Shown piece after piece: positions 10,291 through 19,607 of a DNA stretch of 64,000 bases. The stretch's first letter is position 1. Each line of letters opens with the position of its first letter. A model generated the notes under the pieces. It searched no databases. It was not told the origin of the DNA and saw nothing but the letters and a program-made list of their open reading frames with translations. Both the position numbers and the translations under genes were made by a program. The stretch comes from CAVQFB01 sp963711675 (lineage in GTDB: Bacteria > Acidobacteriota > Terriglobia > Terriglobales > Acidobacteriaceae): contig CAVQFB010000016.1 of assembly GCA_963711675.1 (NCBI GenBank), positions 124,001-188,000 of the forward strand, in the 5' to 3' direction.

Positions 10291-10342
10291 GGCACGACTT
10301 CAGTCGTGCCGCCAGCGCCACCCAAAATGGGGCTTTAGCCCC
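10291..10342. repeat. bipartite hairpin repeat, copy A (TTCA and TTTA loops)
   Basis: Two perfect small hairpins in tandem: GGCACGAC-TTCA-GTCGTGCC at 10291-10310 and GGGGC-TTTA-GCCCC at 10329-10342, 18 nt apart. The second lies over the 3' end of the GT87-like gene and supplies its stop codon. Copies with different stem sequences but the same loops occur at 52832 and, as a half element, at 62191. Such extragenic palindromes resemble REP sequences that can be spread by RAYT transposases. No such transposase is in the window. Confidence 0.65.
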
Positions 10343-11564
10343 TGAGGCTCGGCTGCGGTCTGCGAGAAATCCGAATCAACACCCACAACAAAATCACCAT
10401 TGCTATCACTGACAACTGCAAATGCGTCCATCGCGCCAGCGGTCCCACCAAAGGCAGGGCGTAACACAGATAAAGGAGGGGAGGAATGGACGCGGCAAAT
10501 TCGCGTGGGCGCTGACCCGATGCCCAATCGGCGATCAGAAGAAACGCCGGCGCAAGAATGGTCAGATCGTAGACAGTGAGATGCGGGTCGACCAGAACCG
10601 TGCAGAGCAGCAGGGCCGCGTAGCGAAGACCCAAGGCCGAGCGACTGCGCCAAAAGAGTGTCGTCGCGATCAGCAGAGCGAGCGCCGATGCAATGTGCAT
10701 CCAGAACGCAACCCCCGTCCACGGCAACAACAGCGACCAGAATGCTCGCAGCGAGTGCAACTGGTACGGTCTGGGTTCGAGCAAAGGAAGCACATCGCCC
10801 ACACGCAGTAAATGATTTGCATAGTCGCCCATGACTACCTTGCCGAAAAATCCCCAAGCCAATGCCAGCTCCGCCGTCGCCGACACCATGGCTCCAAGCA
10901 CGATCTTCCATTCGCTTGCCAGGAGAAAAACGAAGGCTGCCGCCAGTCCCAGTTGCGGTTTGAAAATCAACAGGCCAATTGCCAATCCAGCCAGCAGTCG
11001 GCGGTCGGATCGCAGCGCCAGAAACGCAAGGGTGAAGCACGCCAGTGCCATAACTGACGTCTGACCCCACGCGATCAGATGGAAGAAGGCAGGATAGGCA
11101 ATGGCCAGAACTAGAACCGTGGTCGCCTGGTCCCGCAAGTTGGGGCATTTTCGCCACACAGCAAAGCAACACAACAGATAGGTCGCCGCGTTCAACAGGA
11201 GCCAGACGGTCAGCGCCCAGCCGTAAGAAAGCCCAGCAAACGGCGCAAAGAACAGCGCTACCTGCGGACCGTAAAGAGGAAGATAGGAAATTCCCGCCGA
11301 AGCGGGAACGAGTTTGTGGGCCAGTTCGGCCTGGGCAGCCATGTCGTAGAGATCGCCGACACGATGCTGAAGCACAAGCGACCCGATCGTATAGAAATGC
11401 AGGAAGTCAGTGCCTTTAAGCAGGCCATGGCGATCGAGTAATCCCGGCGTGGCGAAGTTCCACGCGTACACCGACCAAAGGCAGACCGCGAGGAGCAAGC
11501 CGTGCACGCGCACGCGTTGGGGCGTGAGCCAGCGAGCGGTTCGTTCGATCAGATCGGAAGCCAT
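10335..11564 (-). CDS. GT87-like (DUF2029) integral membrane glycosyltransferase
   Basis: 409 residues, strongly hydrophobic, about nine to ten membrane segments. An acidic loop early in the chain (GTDFLHFYTIG) and the LPLYGPQVALFFAPF segment match the DUF2029/GT87 family, whose members move mannose or arabinose from a polyprenyl-phosphate donor on the outer side of the membrane. The last codons (QPSLRG-stop) lie inside hairpin repeat A, so the natural C-terminus may have been changed by the repeat. No close partner gene is in the same direction. Donor and acceptor are unknown. Confidence 0.75.
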   Translation of the reverse strand: MASDLIERTARWLTPQRVRVHGLLLAVCLWSVYAWNFATPGLLDRHGLLKGTDFLHFYTIGSLVLQHRVGDLYDMAAQAELAHKLVPASAGISYLPLYGPQVALFFAPFAGLSYGWALTVWLLLNAATYLLCCFAVWRKCPNLRDQATTVLVLAIAYPAFFHLIAWGQTSVMALACFTLAFLALRSDRRLLAGLAIGLLIFKPQLGLAAAFVFLLASEWKIVLGAMVSATAELALAWGFFGKVVMGDYANHLLRVGDVLPLLEPRPYQLHSLRAFWSLLLPWTGVAFWMHIASALALLIATTLFWRSRSALGLRYAALLLCTVLVDPHLTVYDLTILAPAFLLIADWASGQRPREFAASIPPLLYLCYALPLVGPLARWTHLQLSVIAMVILLWVLIRISRRPQPSLRG

Positions 11565-11697
11565 GCAGACGGCACATCATAGCGTGTCGACCCAATTCGC
11601 GTGCAAAGTCGGGCTCGGGTATGTTTCGCCGGTTAAGGCCGGAAGTTCGTTGGTCACATCAGGGTATCGCGCATTGGCGCTTAGCTCTGGTGGGCGT

Positions 11698-12210
11698 TCA
11701 CAAGAATACAAACAGTGCTGCCATGAAAACTAATGTCAGGATCTCGATCAGCAGCGCATAGAAAGTCAAGCGTTTTGCCCGGTCAAACCGTGCCAGCAGC
11801 CGGCTGAACCCCAACCCTACTAACACGACTGGCGAGGCAAACAGCCGCGCCATGCAAATCCACCCCAGGATCATCTTCCCCTGGTTGACCGCCGGAATAC
11901 TGAGCACTCCCAGGCAAATCGGCGCTGTGAGGCTCAAGCCTAGCAGGATCTTGGAATACCGGATGTAGAGGTTCTCGGACTTGCGGATAACCAGCGCCAG
12001 AACAAAAGTCGGAACAAGCAGCATGCAGGCAATGAAGATTTCCAGCATCAAGTCGCCAGCGGCATACATCCCGCCCGACGCCGTGACCTCTTCCCGGTGG
12101 TAGACATACTGCATGTAGCGCACAAAAACCAGCAGGGTCGCAGTCGCCAGCACTGCGCCGTAGCCTACGGCCACCAGAGTCAGCTGTACCCGCAAAGGGA
12201 TCGGCTTCAC
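11698..12210 (-). CDS. hypothetical four-helix membrane protein
   Basis: 170 residues with four clear hydrophobic segments (about 9-30, 52-72, 84-106 and 145-168) and short basic loops (RKSENLYIRYSK, LLARFDRAKR). No catalytic motif or family was recognised. It is transcribed in the same direction as the GT87-like gene 133 nt further on but need not share its transcript. It diverges from the BNR-repeat gene. The start codon is the first ATG of a long open frame; codon use looks like that of its neighbours. Confidence 0.6.
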   Translation of the reverse strand: MKPIPLRVQLTLVAVGYGAVLATATLLVFVRYMQYVYHREEVTASGGMYAAGDLMLEIFIACMLLVPTFVLALVIRKSENLYIRYSKILLGLSLTAPICLGVLSIPAVNQGKMILGWICMARLFASPVVLVGLGFSRLLARFDRAKRLTFYALLIEILTLVFMAALFVFL

Positions 12211-12303
12211 GTCGGAATTCTACCTCTCGTTTGGCAAGTTTCTGGCTAAGCCCTACCGCCCTCCTATTTGCTTGTATCCCGTAGTCTCGAAATGCACCAT
12301 TGT

Positions 12304-12321
12304 TGACGTTAATACACGTCA
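12304..12321. promoter_or_regulatory. inverted repeat TGACGT-N6-ACGTCA, possible operator
   Basis: A perfect 6+6 inverted repeat with a six-base spacer lies in the divergent gap between the membrane protein and the BNR-repeat gene, 75 nt before the latter's ATG. The half-site ACGTCA also appears twice, as a direct repeat, between the broken glgB and GH57 genes (50345-50363). Regulator unknown. Confidence 0.3.
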
Positions 12322-12395
12322 GAACTCAATGACTCCAACCCCCTCTACGAGTTAAGATAGTTGGCCCTTCCACATCTCAGGAGGTCCGTCTCTTC

Positions 12396-15300
12396 ATGAA
12401 GCCGCGCCGCGTCGGTCTGTTCGCTTTTCTTTTCTCGATTTCTTTCTTGCTGATCACAGCTTCTGCCCAGCAGTACAACCCCGACACATTTAAAGGCATG
12501 AAGTGGCGAGTGGTCGGCCCGTTTCGTGGTGGCCGCGTTCTGGCCGTCACCGGAATTCCCGGCGACCCCTATACCTTCTATTTCGGCGGCGTCGCGGGGG
12601 GCGTCTGGCGGACCGTGAACGGCGGCATGACCTGGACCGCGCTTACCGACAAAGACCCGATTTCCTCCGTTGGCGCAATCGCCGTGGCCGACTCCAATCC
12701 CAACGTGATCTACGTGGGTACGGGGGAGTCCTGCATCCGCGGCAATATTTCTTACGGCAACGGAATGTACAAGTCGACCGATGGCGGCAAGACATGGACT
12801 CACATCGGCCTCGAAAATACGCAGCACATCGCGAGAGTTCTGATTAACCCCCGCAATCCAGATCTGGTTTACGTTGCTGCGCTCGGGCACGCTTATGGCC
12901 CCAACCCTGATCGTGGGGTGTTTCGCACCGCCGACGGCGGCAAGACCTGGGAAAAAGTTCTGTTCAAGGATGACAAGACTGGCGCCATCGATCTCTCGTT
13001 CGACCCGCACAATCCGAATGTACTGTTTGCCGCTTTGTGGGAAGTGCAACGCACGCCGTGGAGCTTGAACAGCGGCGGACCGGGCAGTGGACTCTACAAG
13101 TCTGTCGATGGCGGCGCCACCTGGAAGCGCCTGGAAGGGAAGGGCATGCCGTCCGGAATTCTGGGGCGCATCGGTGTATCCGTGTCTGGCGCCGACTCCG
13201 AGCGGGTCTATGCGCTGATTGAATCAAAAGAAAGCGGCCTGTATCGCTCCGACGACGGCGGCGATACCTGGAGCAAAGTCAACGATGACCAGCGCATGAC
13301 GCAGCGTGCCTGGTATTTCACGCACATTTTCGCCGATCCCAAGAGCGCGGATACGGTCTACATTCTGAACACGGGGCTGTTCCGCTCAAGCGATGGAGGC
13401 AAATCGCTGACTCTGCTGCCCGCGCCGCATGGCGATCATCACGGCTTCTGGATCGATCCCACCAATCCTTCGCGCATGATCAACAGCAATGACGGAGGCG
13501 CCACCATCAGCGTCGATGGCGGCAAGACCTGGTCAACGCAATACAACCAGCCGACGGCGCAGTTCTACCACGTCGCCGCCGACAACCAGTTCCTCTACTA
13601 CCTCTACGGCGCGCAGCAGGACAACTCGACCGTGGGTATCGCCAGCCGCACCGACGACGGTTACATCGGCCGCCAGCATTGGTATGACGTCGGTGGCGGT
13701 GAGAGTGGATACATTCAGCCGGATCCGCGCGATTCAAATGTCGTTTACGCCGGCAGCAACGGCGGCGGCATCACGCGCCTGGATAGGCGCACCATGCAGA
13801 CGCAGGACATTACCGTCTGGCCGGTCGACGGTACGGGACACGGCGCGAAGGACCTGAAGTATCGGCAGGCGTGGACCGATCCCATACAGATTTCTCCGAA
13901 CAATCCTGACGTGATGTACACCGCGACCGAAGTCGTCTTCAAGACCACGGACCATGGCGCAAGCTGGACTCCCATCAGCCCCGATCTCACCCGCAATGAC
14001 AAGAGCAAGCAGGAGTCTTCGGGCGGCCCGCTGACCAAGGACAACACCAGCGTCGAGTACTACGACTTGGTGTTCACCGTAGCGGAATCGCCGGTGCAGA
14101 AGGACCTGATCTGGGCGGGCACCGATGATGGCTTGATTCAAGTCACGCGGGACGGTGGTAAGACGTGGACGAATGTCACGCCGAAGAGCATCCCCGAATG
14201 GAGCCTGGTCAGCCTGATCGATCCCTCACCGCACGACGCTGGGACGGCCTACGTTGCCGTGGACACGCACAAGCTCGATGACCTCAAACCGTACCTCTTC
14301 AAGACGAACGACTTCGGGAAGACGTGGAAGAAGATTACTGACGGTATTCCGGACGGCGCCTATACCCACGTGGTTCGCGAGGATCCCAAGCAGAAGGGCT
14401 TGCTCTACGCGGGCACGGAAACCGGCATCTACGTCTCTTTCGATGACGGCAGCCATTGGCAATCGCTGCGATTGAATCTCCCGCAAACTCCCATTCACGA
14501 TCTGATCGTCAAGAATGACGATCTGGCCGTGGCCACGCACGGCCGCTCGTTCTGGATTCTGGATAACATCACGCCTCTGCGGCAGGCAGCTGCGGCGAGC
14601 AGCGATGACGTTGTCCTATACAAGCCTGAGCTAACTTACATTCTCCGCTGGCCCGAATTCTTTGAGAGGCGGCAACCGGTTGGCGCCAACCCGCCTACAG
14701 GCGCGGTGCTTTACTACTACCTGAAGAGCGCTCCCAAAGGGGCCGTGACCCTGGAAATTCTGGACGCGCAGGGAAAGGTCGTACGCAAATACTCCAGCGA
14801 AGACGCAAAGAAAGCAGAGACACCGCCCGAGTGGCCGGATATGGAAACGCCCCAGGAGAAGATTCCCGCTGAGGTAGGAATCAACCGGGTTGCCTGGGAT
14901 CTCCGTTATGAGGGCCCAGCCGAACTACCGGGAGAACCGGGTGCGGAGTTTCGCGACCGCGGCCCCTATGCGCTTCCCGGCAATTACCAAGTCAGGCTCA
15001 CCGCAAATGGAAAGACGTTCACGGCTCCTCTGGAGCTCAAGACCGACCCGCGAGTGACTGTCTCGCCGTCCGACCTGCAAAAGCAGTTCGATCTGGCCAT
15101 CAAGATTCGCGACCAGATCAGCGGGATCCACCAGTCTGCTCGCGAAATTCGCGAGGTGCGTACGCAGATACACACTTTGAGCGGCAGGCTCGAGAGCGAT
15201 TCGCGCTTCAAGGCGATTTCCACCGCCTCCACCGATCTCGACAAGAAGATGACGCCGGTGGAGGAGCAACTACTCCAGGTGAAGGCCAAGAGCTCGGAGG

Positions 15301-15572
15301 CAACTCTGAACTTCCCGGTGCTCATCGACGAGCGCCTGCACGGCCTGGCGTTCGCCGTCGGCAGCGCTGATGCCGCCCCCACGAAGCAAGAGTACGACGC
15401 GTTTCAGGAACTCAGCGCGCAAGCTGCGCCCCTCATCGCGCAGTGGAAACAGATCAAGTCCACTGACCTGGTCGCGCTGAATGAAATGATGAAGAAAGAG
15501 AGCGTGCCGGTGATTTACGTGGCGCCCCCCGAGGCCGCATCTCAGAGCAAAGCGTCGGGCGGTGGCTACTGA
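12396..15572 (+). CDS. secreted BNR-repeat (sortilin/VPS10-like propeller) protein
   Basis: 1058 residues. An N-terminal signal peptide (about residues 1-24, ending ASA) precedes ten-bladed or double propellers built from BNR repeats: at least nine Asp-box motifs of the S/T-x-D-G-G-x-T-W type lie between residues about 70 and 620. A C-terminal part (about 750-1058) carries a beta-sandwich-like segment and a helical coil with no known catalytic motif. Large families of such proteins are typical of Acidobacteriota and are annotated as glycosyl hydrolase or sortilin-like; no glycosidase residues could be confirmed. AGGAGG stands about ten bases before the ATG. A GC hairpin follows the stop. Confidence 0.85.
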   Translation: MKPRRVGLFAFLFSISFLLITASAQQYNPDTFKGMKWRVVGPFRGGRVLAVTGIPGDPYTFYFGGVAGGVWRTVNGGMTWTALTDKDPISSVGAIAVADSNPNVIYVGTGESCIRGNISYGNGMYKSTDGGKTWTHIGLENTQHIARVLINPRNPDLVYVAALGHAYGPNPDRGVFRTADGGKTWEKVLFKDDKTGAIDLSFDPHNPNVLFAALWEVQRTPWSLNSGGPGSGLYKSVDGGATWKRLEGKGMPSGILGRIGVSVSGADSERVYALIESKESGLYRSDDGGDTWSKVNDDQRMTQRAWYFTHIFADPKSADTVYILNTGLFRSSDGGKSLTLLPAPHGDHHGFWIDPTNPSRMINSNDGGATISVDGGKTWSTQYNQPTAQFYHVAADNQFLYYLYGAQQDNSTVGIASRTDDGYIGRQHWYDVGGGESGYIQPDPRDSNVVYAGSNGGGITRLDRRTMQTQDITVWPVDGTGHGAKDLKYRQAWTDPIQISPNNPDVMYTATEVVFKTTDHGASWTPISPDLTRNDKSKQESSGGPLTKDNTSVEYYDLVFTVAESPVQKDLIWAGTDDGLIQVTRDGGKTWTNVTPKSIPEWSLVSLIDPSPHDAGTAYVAVDTHKLDDLKPYLFKTNDFGKTWKKITDGIPDGAYTHVVREDPKQKGLLYAGTETGIYVSFDDGSHWQSLRLNLPQTPIHDLIVKNDDLAVATHGRSFWILDNITPLRQAAAASSDDVVLYKPELTYILRWPEFFERRQPVGANPPTGAVLYYYLKSAPKGAVTLEILDAQGKVVRKYSSEDAKKAETPPEWPDMETPQEKIPAEVGINRVAWDLRYEGPAELPGEPGAEFRDRGPYALPGNYQVRLTANGKTFTAPLELKTDPRVTVSPSDLQKQFDLAIKIRDQISGIHQSAREIREVRTQIHTLSGRLESDSRFKAISTASTDLDKKMTPVEEQLLQVKAKSSEATLNFPVLIDERLHGLAFAVGSADAAPTKQEYDAFQELSAQAAPLIAQWKQIKSTDLVALNEMMKKESVPVIYVAPPEAASQSKASGGGY

Positions 15573-15585
15573 GGTCTTGAGCATA

Positions 15586-15610
15586 GGCGCGGGCCGTTCT
15601 GACCCGCGCC
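15586..15610. terminator. GC-rich hairpin between convergent genes
   Basis: A perfect 8-bp stem GGCGCGGG/CCCGCGCC with a nine-base loop starts 14 nt after the BNR gene stop and ends 22 nt before the stop of the convergent gene. It lacks a T run on either side, so it may act as a weak two-way terminator or 3'-end stabiliser. Confidence 0.45.
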
Positions 15611-15631
15611 TCCTTCACTGCTCTTCACTTA

Positions 15632-16039
15632 CTACCAGATCGGAGCGCCAGTCTTGTCGCGGAATACGAAGGTGTCCGTGCCGCGCCGGATCTCGCGAGC
15701 GAAAATCGTGTCAACGTCTTCGAACTTCACTTTCGATCCCACCACTTCGACCTGATCGCCCTTACTGAACACGAGTTCGTACTGTTGCACGAACTTGGTG
15801 GTGGCCAGGTGGACCTCGATTGTCTTGCCGTCCGACAATTTCAGAATAATGTGGGAGCCCATTCCGCCGCTCACCGGGCACTGACGGTCCCTCACTTCCT
15901 CTATGGTGCCCTTAAATGTGGCCTCGGTAGCCACATCGTACTTGGGGACCGCCGGGCTGGCGGGTTTCTGAGCACAAAATGCTGGCACAACCGCCGCAAT
16001 CAGCGCGATAACCAGAATCATGACATGCCAGGTTTTCAT
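15632..16039 (-). CDS. exported small protein, OB-fold-like
   Basis: 135 residues. The N-terminal 23 residues (MKTWHVMILVIALIAAVVPA…CA) form a signal peptide. The mature part alternates beta strands in the way of small periplasmic OB-like domains: a GTIEEVRDRQCP start, a GSHIILKLSDGKTIEVHL middle and a KGDQVEVVGSKVKF end. Such proteins bind metal, nucleic acid or ligand, but no ligand residues can be named. Its upstream region contains a CRP-type palindrome 80 nt from the ATG. Function unknown. Confidence 0.7.
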   Translation of the reverse strand: MKTWHVMILVIALIAAVVPAFCAQKPASPAVPKYDVATEATFKGTIEEVRDRQCPVSGGMGSHIILKLSDGKTIEVHLATTKFVQQYELVFSKGDQVEVVGSKVKFEDVDTIFAREIRRGTDTFVFRDKTGAPIW

Positions 16040-16424
16040 GTCTGTTCTCCTTCCTGACAGGTCCGAATTAGGGGCCCTGGTGTCTGACTAAATTATGGTC
16101 TCGCGGGTCGCACGAACCTGTGATAGTTATCACAAGCTCAGGTGAAGGGCCGCACATTGCATCCCGGGAGCCGATTCGGTCTTTTGCGGAAGCAGGTGTT
16201 CAGGAATTCAGCAGCCCCGCCCGGAAGTTCTTCATTTTAATGAGGCTGACGGCGCCTTTCGGACCCGGCGAGGCGTAACCGATGTGTATGCTCGGTGAAT
16301 TCGCTCTCAGGTTCCTCTTTCGTAATTGCCTTCAGACGAAGTGACTGGTAGTAGAACGAGGACGAACAGGTTAAGCTTAAGAAAGCCGAACGAACTTTGG
16401 AACGGGTGAGGTCCCAACAACTCC
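16040..16424. other. intergenic region with one CRP-like site
   Basis: A 385-nt gap between divergent genes. Apart from the palindrome at 16119-16134, no open frame, RNA gene or riboswitch fold was recognised. The space is long enough for promoters in both directions, but no convincing -35/-10 pair was found. Confidence 0.5.
16119..16134. promoter_or_regulatory. CRP/FNR-family type operator, TGTGA-N6-TCACA
   Basis: TGTGATAGTTATCACA is a perfect inverted repeat and an exact match to the E. coli CRP consensus TGTGA-N6-TCACA. It lies 80 nt upstream of the exported small protein gene and 291 nt upstream of the DUF2127 gene. In other phyla, members of the CRP/FNR family use the same or similar boxes, so the real regulator may be a Crp, Dnr or similar protein. 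Chance matches to a 10-base core are possible. Confidence 0.45.
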
Positions 16425-16958
16425 TTGCAAATTTGTCCTGATGCCAGTCACAACCGGCACTTGAAAGGCCTTCGCACCGTAGCCTCGTTTGAGTTTGCCA
16501 AGGGCGTCGCCGTGCTGCTGCTTGCGTTCGGCCTGCTCTCCATAATTCACCGCGATCCCTGGGACGTGGTCGAGGGTACGCTCGAGTTTCTGCACATCGA
16601 CCCCTATCGCCACTTCGCCCAGGCCCTTCTGGATGCCGCGGACCGCATCACCGACACGAACTTGCTGTCGGCTGCCGGCATCGCTCTCATCTACTCGGCG
16701 CTGCGCTTTGTGGAAGCTTACGGATTGTGGAACGCTTGCCCATGGGCGGAGTGGCTGGCGTTCGCGTCAGGCGCCATCTATCTGCCGTTCGAGATCATCG
16801 AACTGATGGCGAAGCCCAGTCTTCTGCATGTCTCAATTCTTGTCGTCAACCTGGCGGTGGTGCTCTACATGCTTTATCTGCGGACGTGGGGGCGCTCCCG
16901 CGACGCGAGAAAAGACAGAGATGCGTACGACCGTAACGTGTTCGAGGCTGGCGGCTAA
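16425..16958 (+). CDS. DUF2127 family membrane protein
   Basis: 177 residues from a TTG codon; another TTG at 16461 (LKGLRTVASFEF) is an alternative, and the upstream frame is closed by a stop at 16407. Four hydrophobic segments and the sequences FEFAKGVAVLLLAFGLL and SALRFVEAYGLW mark the DUF2127 family of predicted membrane proteins of unknown role. The C-terminal tail is basic (RTWGRSRDARKDRD). It stands alone, upstream of the tRNA gene. Confidence 0.75.
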   Translation: MQICPDASHNRHLKGLRTVASFEFAKGVAVLLLAFGLLSIIHRDPWDVVEGTLEFLHIDPYRHFAQALLDAADRITDTNLLSAAGIALIYSALRFVEAYGLWNACPWAEWLAFASGAIYLPFEIIELMAKPSLLHVSILVVNLAVVLYMLYLRTWGRSRDARKDRDAYDRNVFEAGG

Positions 16959-17060
16959 CGCAGCTAGCGTGGCCAGTTCCGGCAATCCTGCTTGTAGACT
17001 CCCAGCATGCAGTCTCTTCGTGCAAGAATCCTTACGGTAAAATGGAATCGCTGGCCGCGT

Positions 17061-17137
17061 GGCCCCGTAGCTCAGATGGACAGAGCAGCGGTTTCCTAAA
17101 CCGTTGGTCGGGTGTTCGAATCACCCCGGGGCTACCA
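17061..17137 (+). tRNA. tRNA-Arg (anticodon CCT)
   Basis: 77 bases including an encoded CCA. The acceptor stem GGCCCCG/CGGGGCT has one G-U pair at its end. The D stem GCTC/GAGC, the anticodon stem GCGGT/ACCGT, the seven-base loop TTCCTAA with anticodon CCT, and the T arm GGGTG-TTCGAAT-CACCC are all intact. A TAAAAT element at 17037-17042 could be its -10 box. It reads AGG codons. Confidence 0.96.
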
Positions 17138-17489
17138 GACTCTTCTCCTCTCCAGGTAGCCGCCGCGAGGCTGCTGAGAATCCCAGGAATTGCCTCCGAT
17201 CACTCCCCGTGGTGACGACCACCCACAAGCCCTAGACATCACATTTTTCGAGAGTACAATGGCCCCGGAGCCACGCGCCATGGTCCCAGTCCTCCACTCG
17301 TCCGCTCCAATTTCATACACTGGGTTAAACCCCGGTGCCTCCCTTTATTTGTTTTCCCGTCTTTATCTAGTCCGTTCTCATTGTCTCCCGCAAAGATTTC
17401 TTTTCATTCATAGTGGGAAGGTCGTCTAAAGAGACAAAGAAGTCTGGCCCGATTTTCAATTGCACGCAGGCTCTACACGAGTTCCAGAG
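17138..17489. other. intergenic region without recognised feature
   Basis: About 350 nt between the tRNA gene and the hybrid kinase. Open frames here have unlike codon use and no start signals. The stretch is more AT-rich near 17340-17440 than its surroundings, which fits a promoter region for the kinase, but no clear promoter was found. Confidence 0.4.
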
Positions 17490-19566
17490 ATGGCGAACTT
17501 CGCGCATCAACGATCACCGGAAGCACTGACGCTGCTCGATGAAAAAATTCTGGCGATGGTGCTCGGCCAGGCGTCTCTGGCGGAAATCTTGACCGTTCTG
17601 TGCGAGGAAATAGAGAAGCGCTACAAGGGCTTGTTATGTTCCGTTCTTCTTCTGGATTCTGACGGCGTGACTCTACGCCACGGCGCTTCCCCCTCTCTTC
17701 CCACCGAATACAGCCGGGCGATTGACGGCACAGCGATCGGTCCTTACCAGGGCTCTTGTGGTACGGCCGCCTACCGGCGTCAGCCGGTCATCGTTTCTGA
17801 CATCGCTACGGACAAACTGTGGGAGAAGTACCGCCATCTGGCACTGCCTCACGGCCTGCGGGCGTGCTGGTCTACGCCCATCAACTCGCGAGAAGACAAG
17901 GTTCTGGGGACATTCGCGGTCTACTATCGCGAACCTCGCACCCCGGATGTTGAACACCTGAAGTTGATTGCGCACGTCACTCACCTGGCTCGCATCGCCA
18001 TAGAGAGCGATCGCGACAAGGCCGAACTCCGTCTGGCGGAAACCCGGTATCGCACGCTCGTCGAGCGTCTGCCGGCAATCACGTACATAGCCGAGATGGG
18101 CGTTAGCGGCCGCTGGTACTACGTGAGTCCGCAGATTGAATCGATTTTGGGTTTCTCGCCCCAGGAGTGGCTGGCCGATCCCGTCAGCTGGGTGAACCGT
18201 ATCCACGTGGAGGACCGCGAAACTGCCTTGGCCGCCGAGAGGCGCTTTCAGGAGACCCATGAGTTTCTCCAGGTGGAATATCGCATGATAGCCCGGGACG
18301 GCAGGGTCCTGTGGTTTCGTGACGAAGCGATCACGCTGCAAGAGACGGATCCTCACAGGTTTCTGATGCAGGGTCTGATGTATGACATCACCGAGCACAA
18401 GCGCCTGGAGGATCAGTTACGGCAGGCGCAGAAGATGGAAGCCATGGGCCAGATGGCCGGGGGCGTCGCTCACGATTTCAATAACCTGCTCATGCTCATT
18501 CAGGCCCATAACGAACGCTTGCGGGTGCGTCTGAGCCGTGACGATGCTGGACGCAGAGATTCTTTTCAGATCGACAAAATCGTGGCTCGGGCAGCGGCCC
18601 TTACCCGGCAGTTGCTGGCTTTCAGCCGCAAGCAGGTGCTGCAGGTCAGGGTCTTGGACCTGAATGAAGTGGTGACCGAAGTTGCAAGAATATTGGCTCG
18701 CGTGATCGGCACCAGCATTACGTTGAAGGTAGAGCTATCTTTGTCGCCTTCACTCGTCAAGGCAGATCCCGGGCAGATCGAGCAGGTCATCCTCAACCTT
18801 GCGATGAATGCGCGCGATGCCATGCCGGATGGTGGGCGTCTTACGATTGAGACTCGGGACATCGAAATTGGTCCCGCGGATCCCAGGCTTCGGGAAGGCA
18901 TTTCACCTGGCAGATATGTGGTGCTGGTCGTCGTCGATACGGGTGTGGGGATGGACAGTGAGACCCAATCCCGGATGTTTGAGCCTTTCTTTACTACCAA
19001 GGAGCCGGGCAAAGGTACGGGCCTGGGGCTGTCCACGGTCTATGGAATCGTGAAGCAGACCGGCGGCTGGACGCACGTAAAGAGCGAACCGGGCCAGGGC
19101 ACTGCCTTCGAAATCTATCTCCCGGAAGCCGCTGAGAGAGAAGAACGTTCTGGACTCGGGGATAAGAGAAAAGACCCAGCCTCAGTCCCTACGGGTAGTG
19201 AGACAGTGCTCGTAGTGGAAGACGAAGAAGGTATTCGTGAAGTGGCCTGCGAGTTTCTGCAGAGCCTGGGCTACAAGGCTTTGGATGCGGTGGATGGCGC
19301 CGAGGCGCTCCGCATTGCCGAAGGTCACGAAGATCTCATTCATCTGCTGGTCACCGATATCGTCATGCCGAAAATGGGAGGCAGAGAACTCGTCCACCGC
19401 TTGAGGGAGGTGCGTCCCGGAACTCAAGGTGCTGTTCATGTCTGGTTACCCCGAGCACCCGTCCTTGAGCGGTGATTCAGTCGGGCAGAACGCCGATGTG
19501 CTGGAGAAGCCCTTCTCGCGAGAAGCGCTGGGACGCATGGTTCGCAAGGTGCTCGATCAGGAATAG
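17490..19566 (+). CDS. hybrid sensor histidine kinase (GAF-PAS-HisKA-HATPase-REC), frameshifted near the 3' end
   Basis: Domains in order: GAF (about residues 20-185), PAS (195-310), HisKA with the phospho-accepting histidine near 328 in GGVAHDFNN, HATPase_c with the N box NLAMNARDAMPDGG, DTGVGM and GTGLGLSTVYG, then a receiver domain with its aspartate near 622 in LLVTDIVMP. The frame breaks after PGT: one extra base at 19422-19425 leads to a stop at 19475. Removing it restores KVLFMSGYP and the receiver lysine in EKPF, ending at 19566. As written, the receiver lacks its lysine. ATG 17490 was preferred over TTG 17460. GAF and PAS suggest a cytosolic small-molecule or redox signal; no transmembrane segment is present. 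Confidence 0.82.
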
Positions 19567-19607
19567 CTCCCCTATGATTGCTCCGCATCGATACTACAGA
19601 GCCCTGT

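Noticed and set aside
16135..16424. Possible c-di-GMP (GEMM) or other riboswitch ahead of the DUF2127 gene
   Set aside because: Short GC-rich pairings exist, but the conserved GEMM core and the flanking stem could not be found, and no other riboswitch consensus matched.
17190..17429. 79-codon open frame between the tRNA and the hybrid kinase
   Set aside because: No ribosome site, and composition unlike the neighbouring genes; no recognisable fold or signal.
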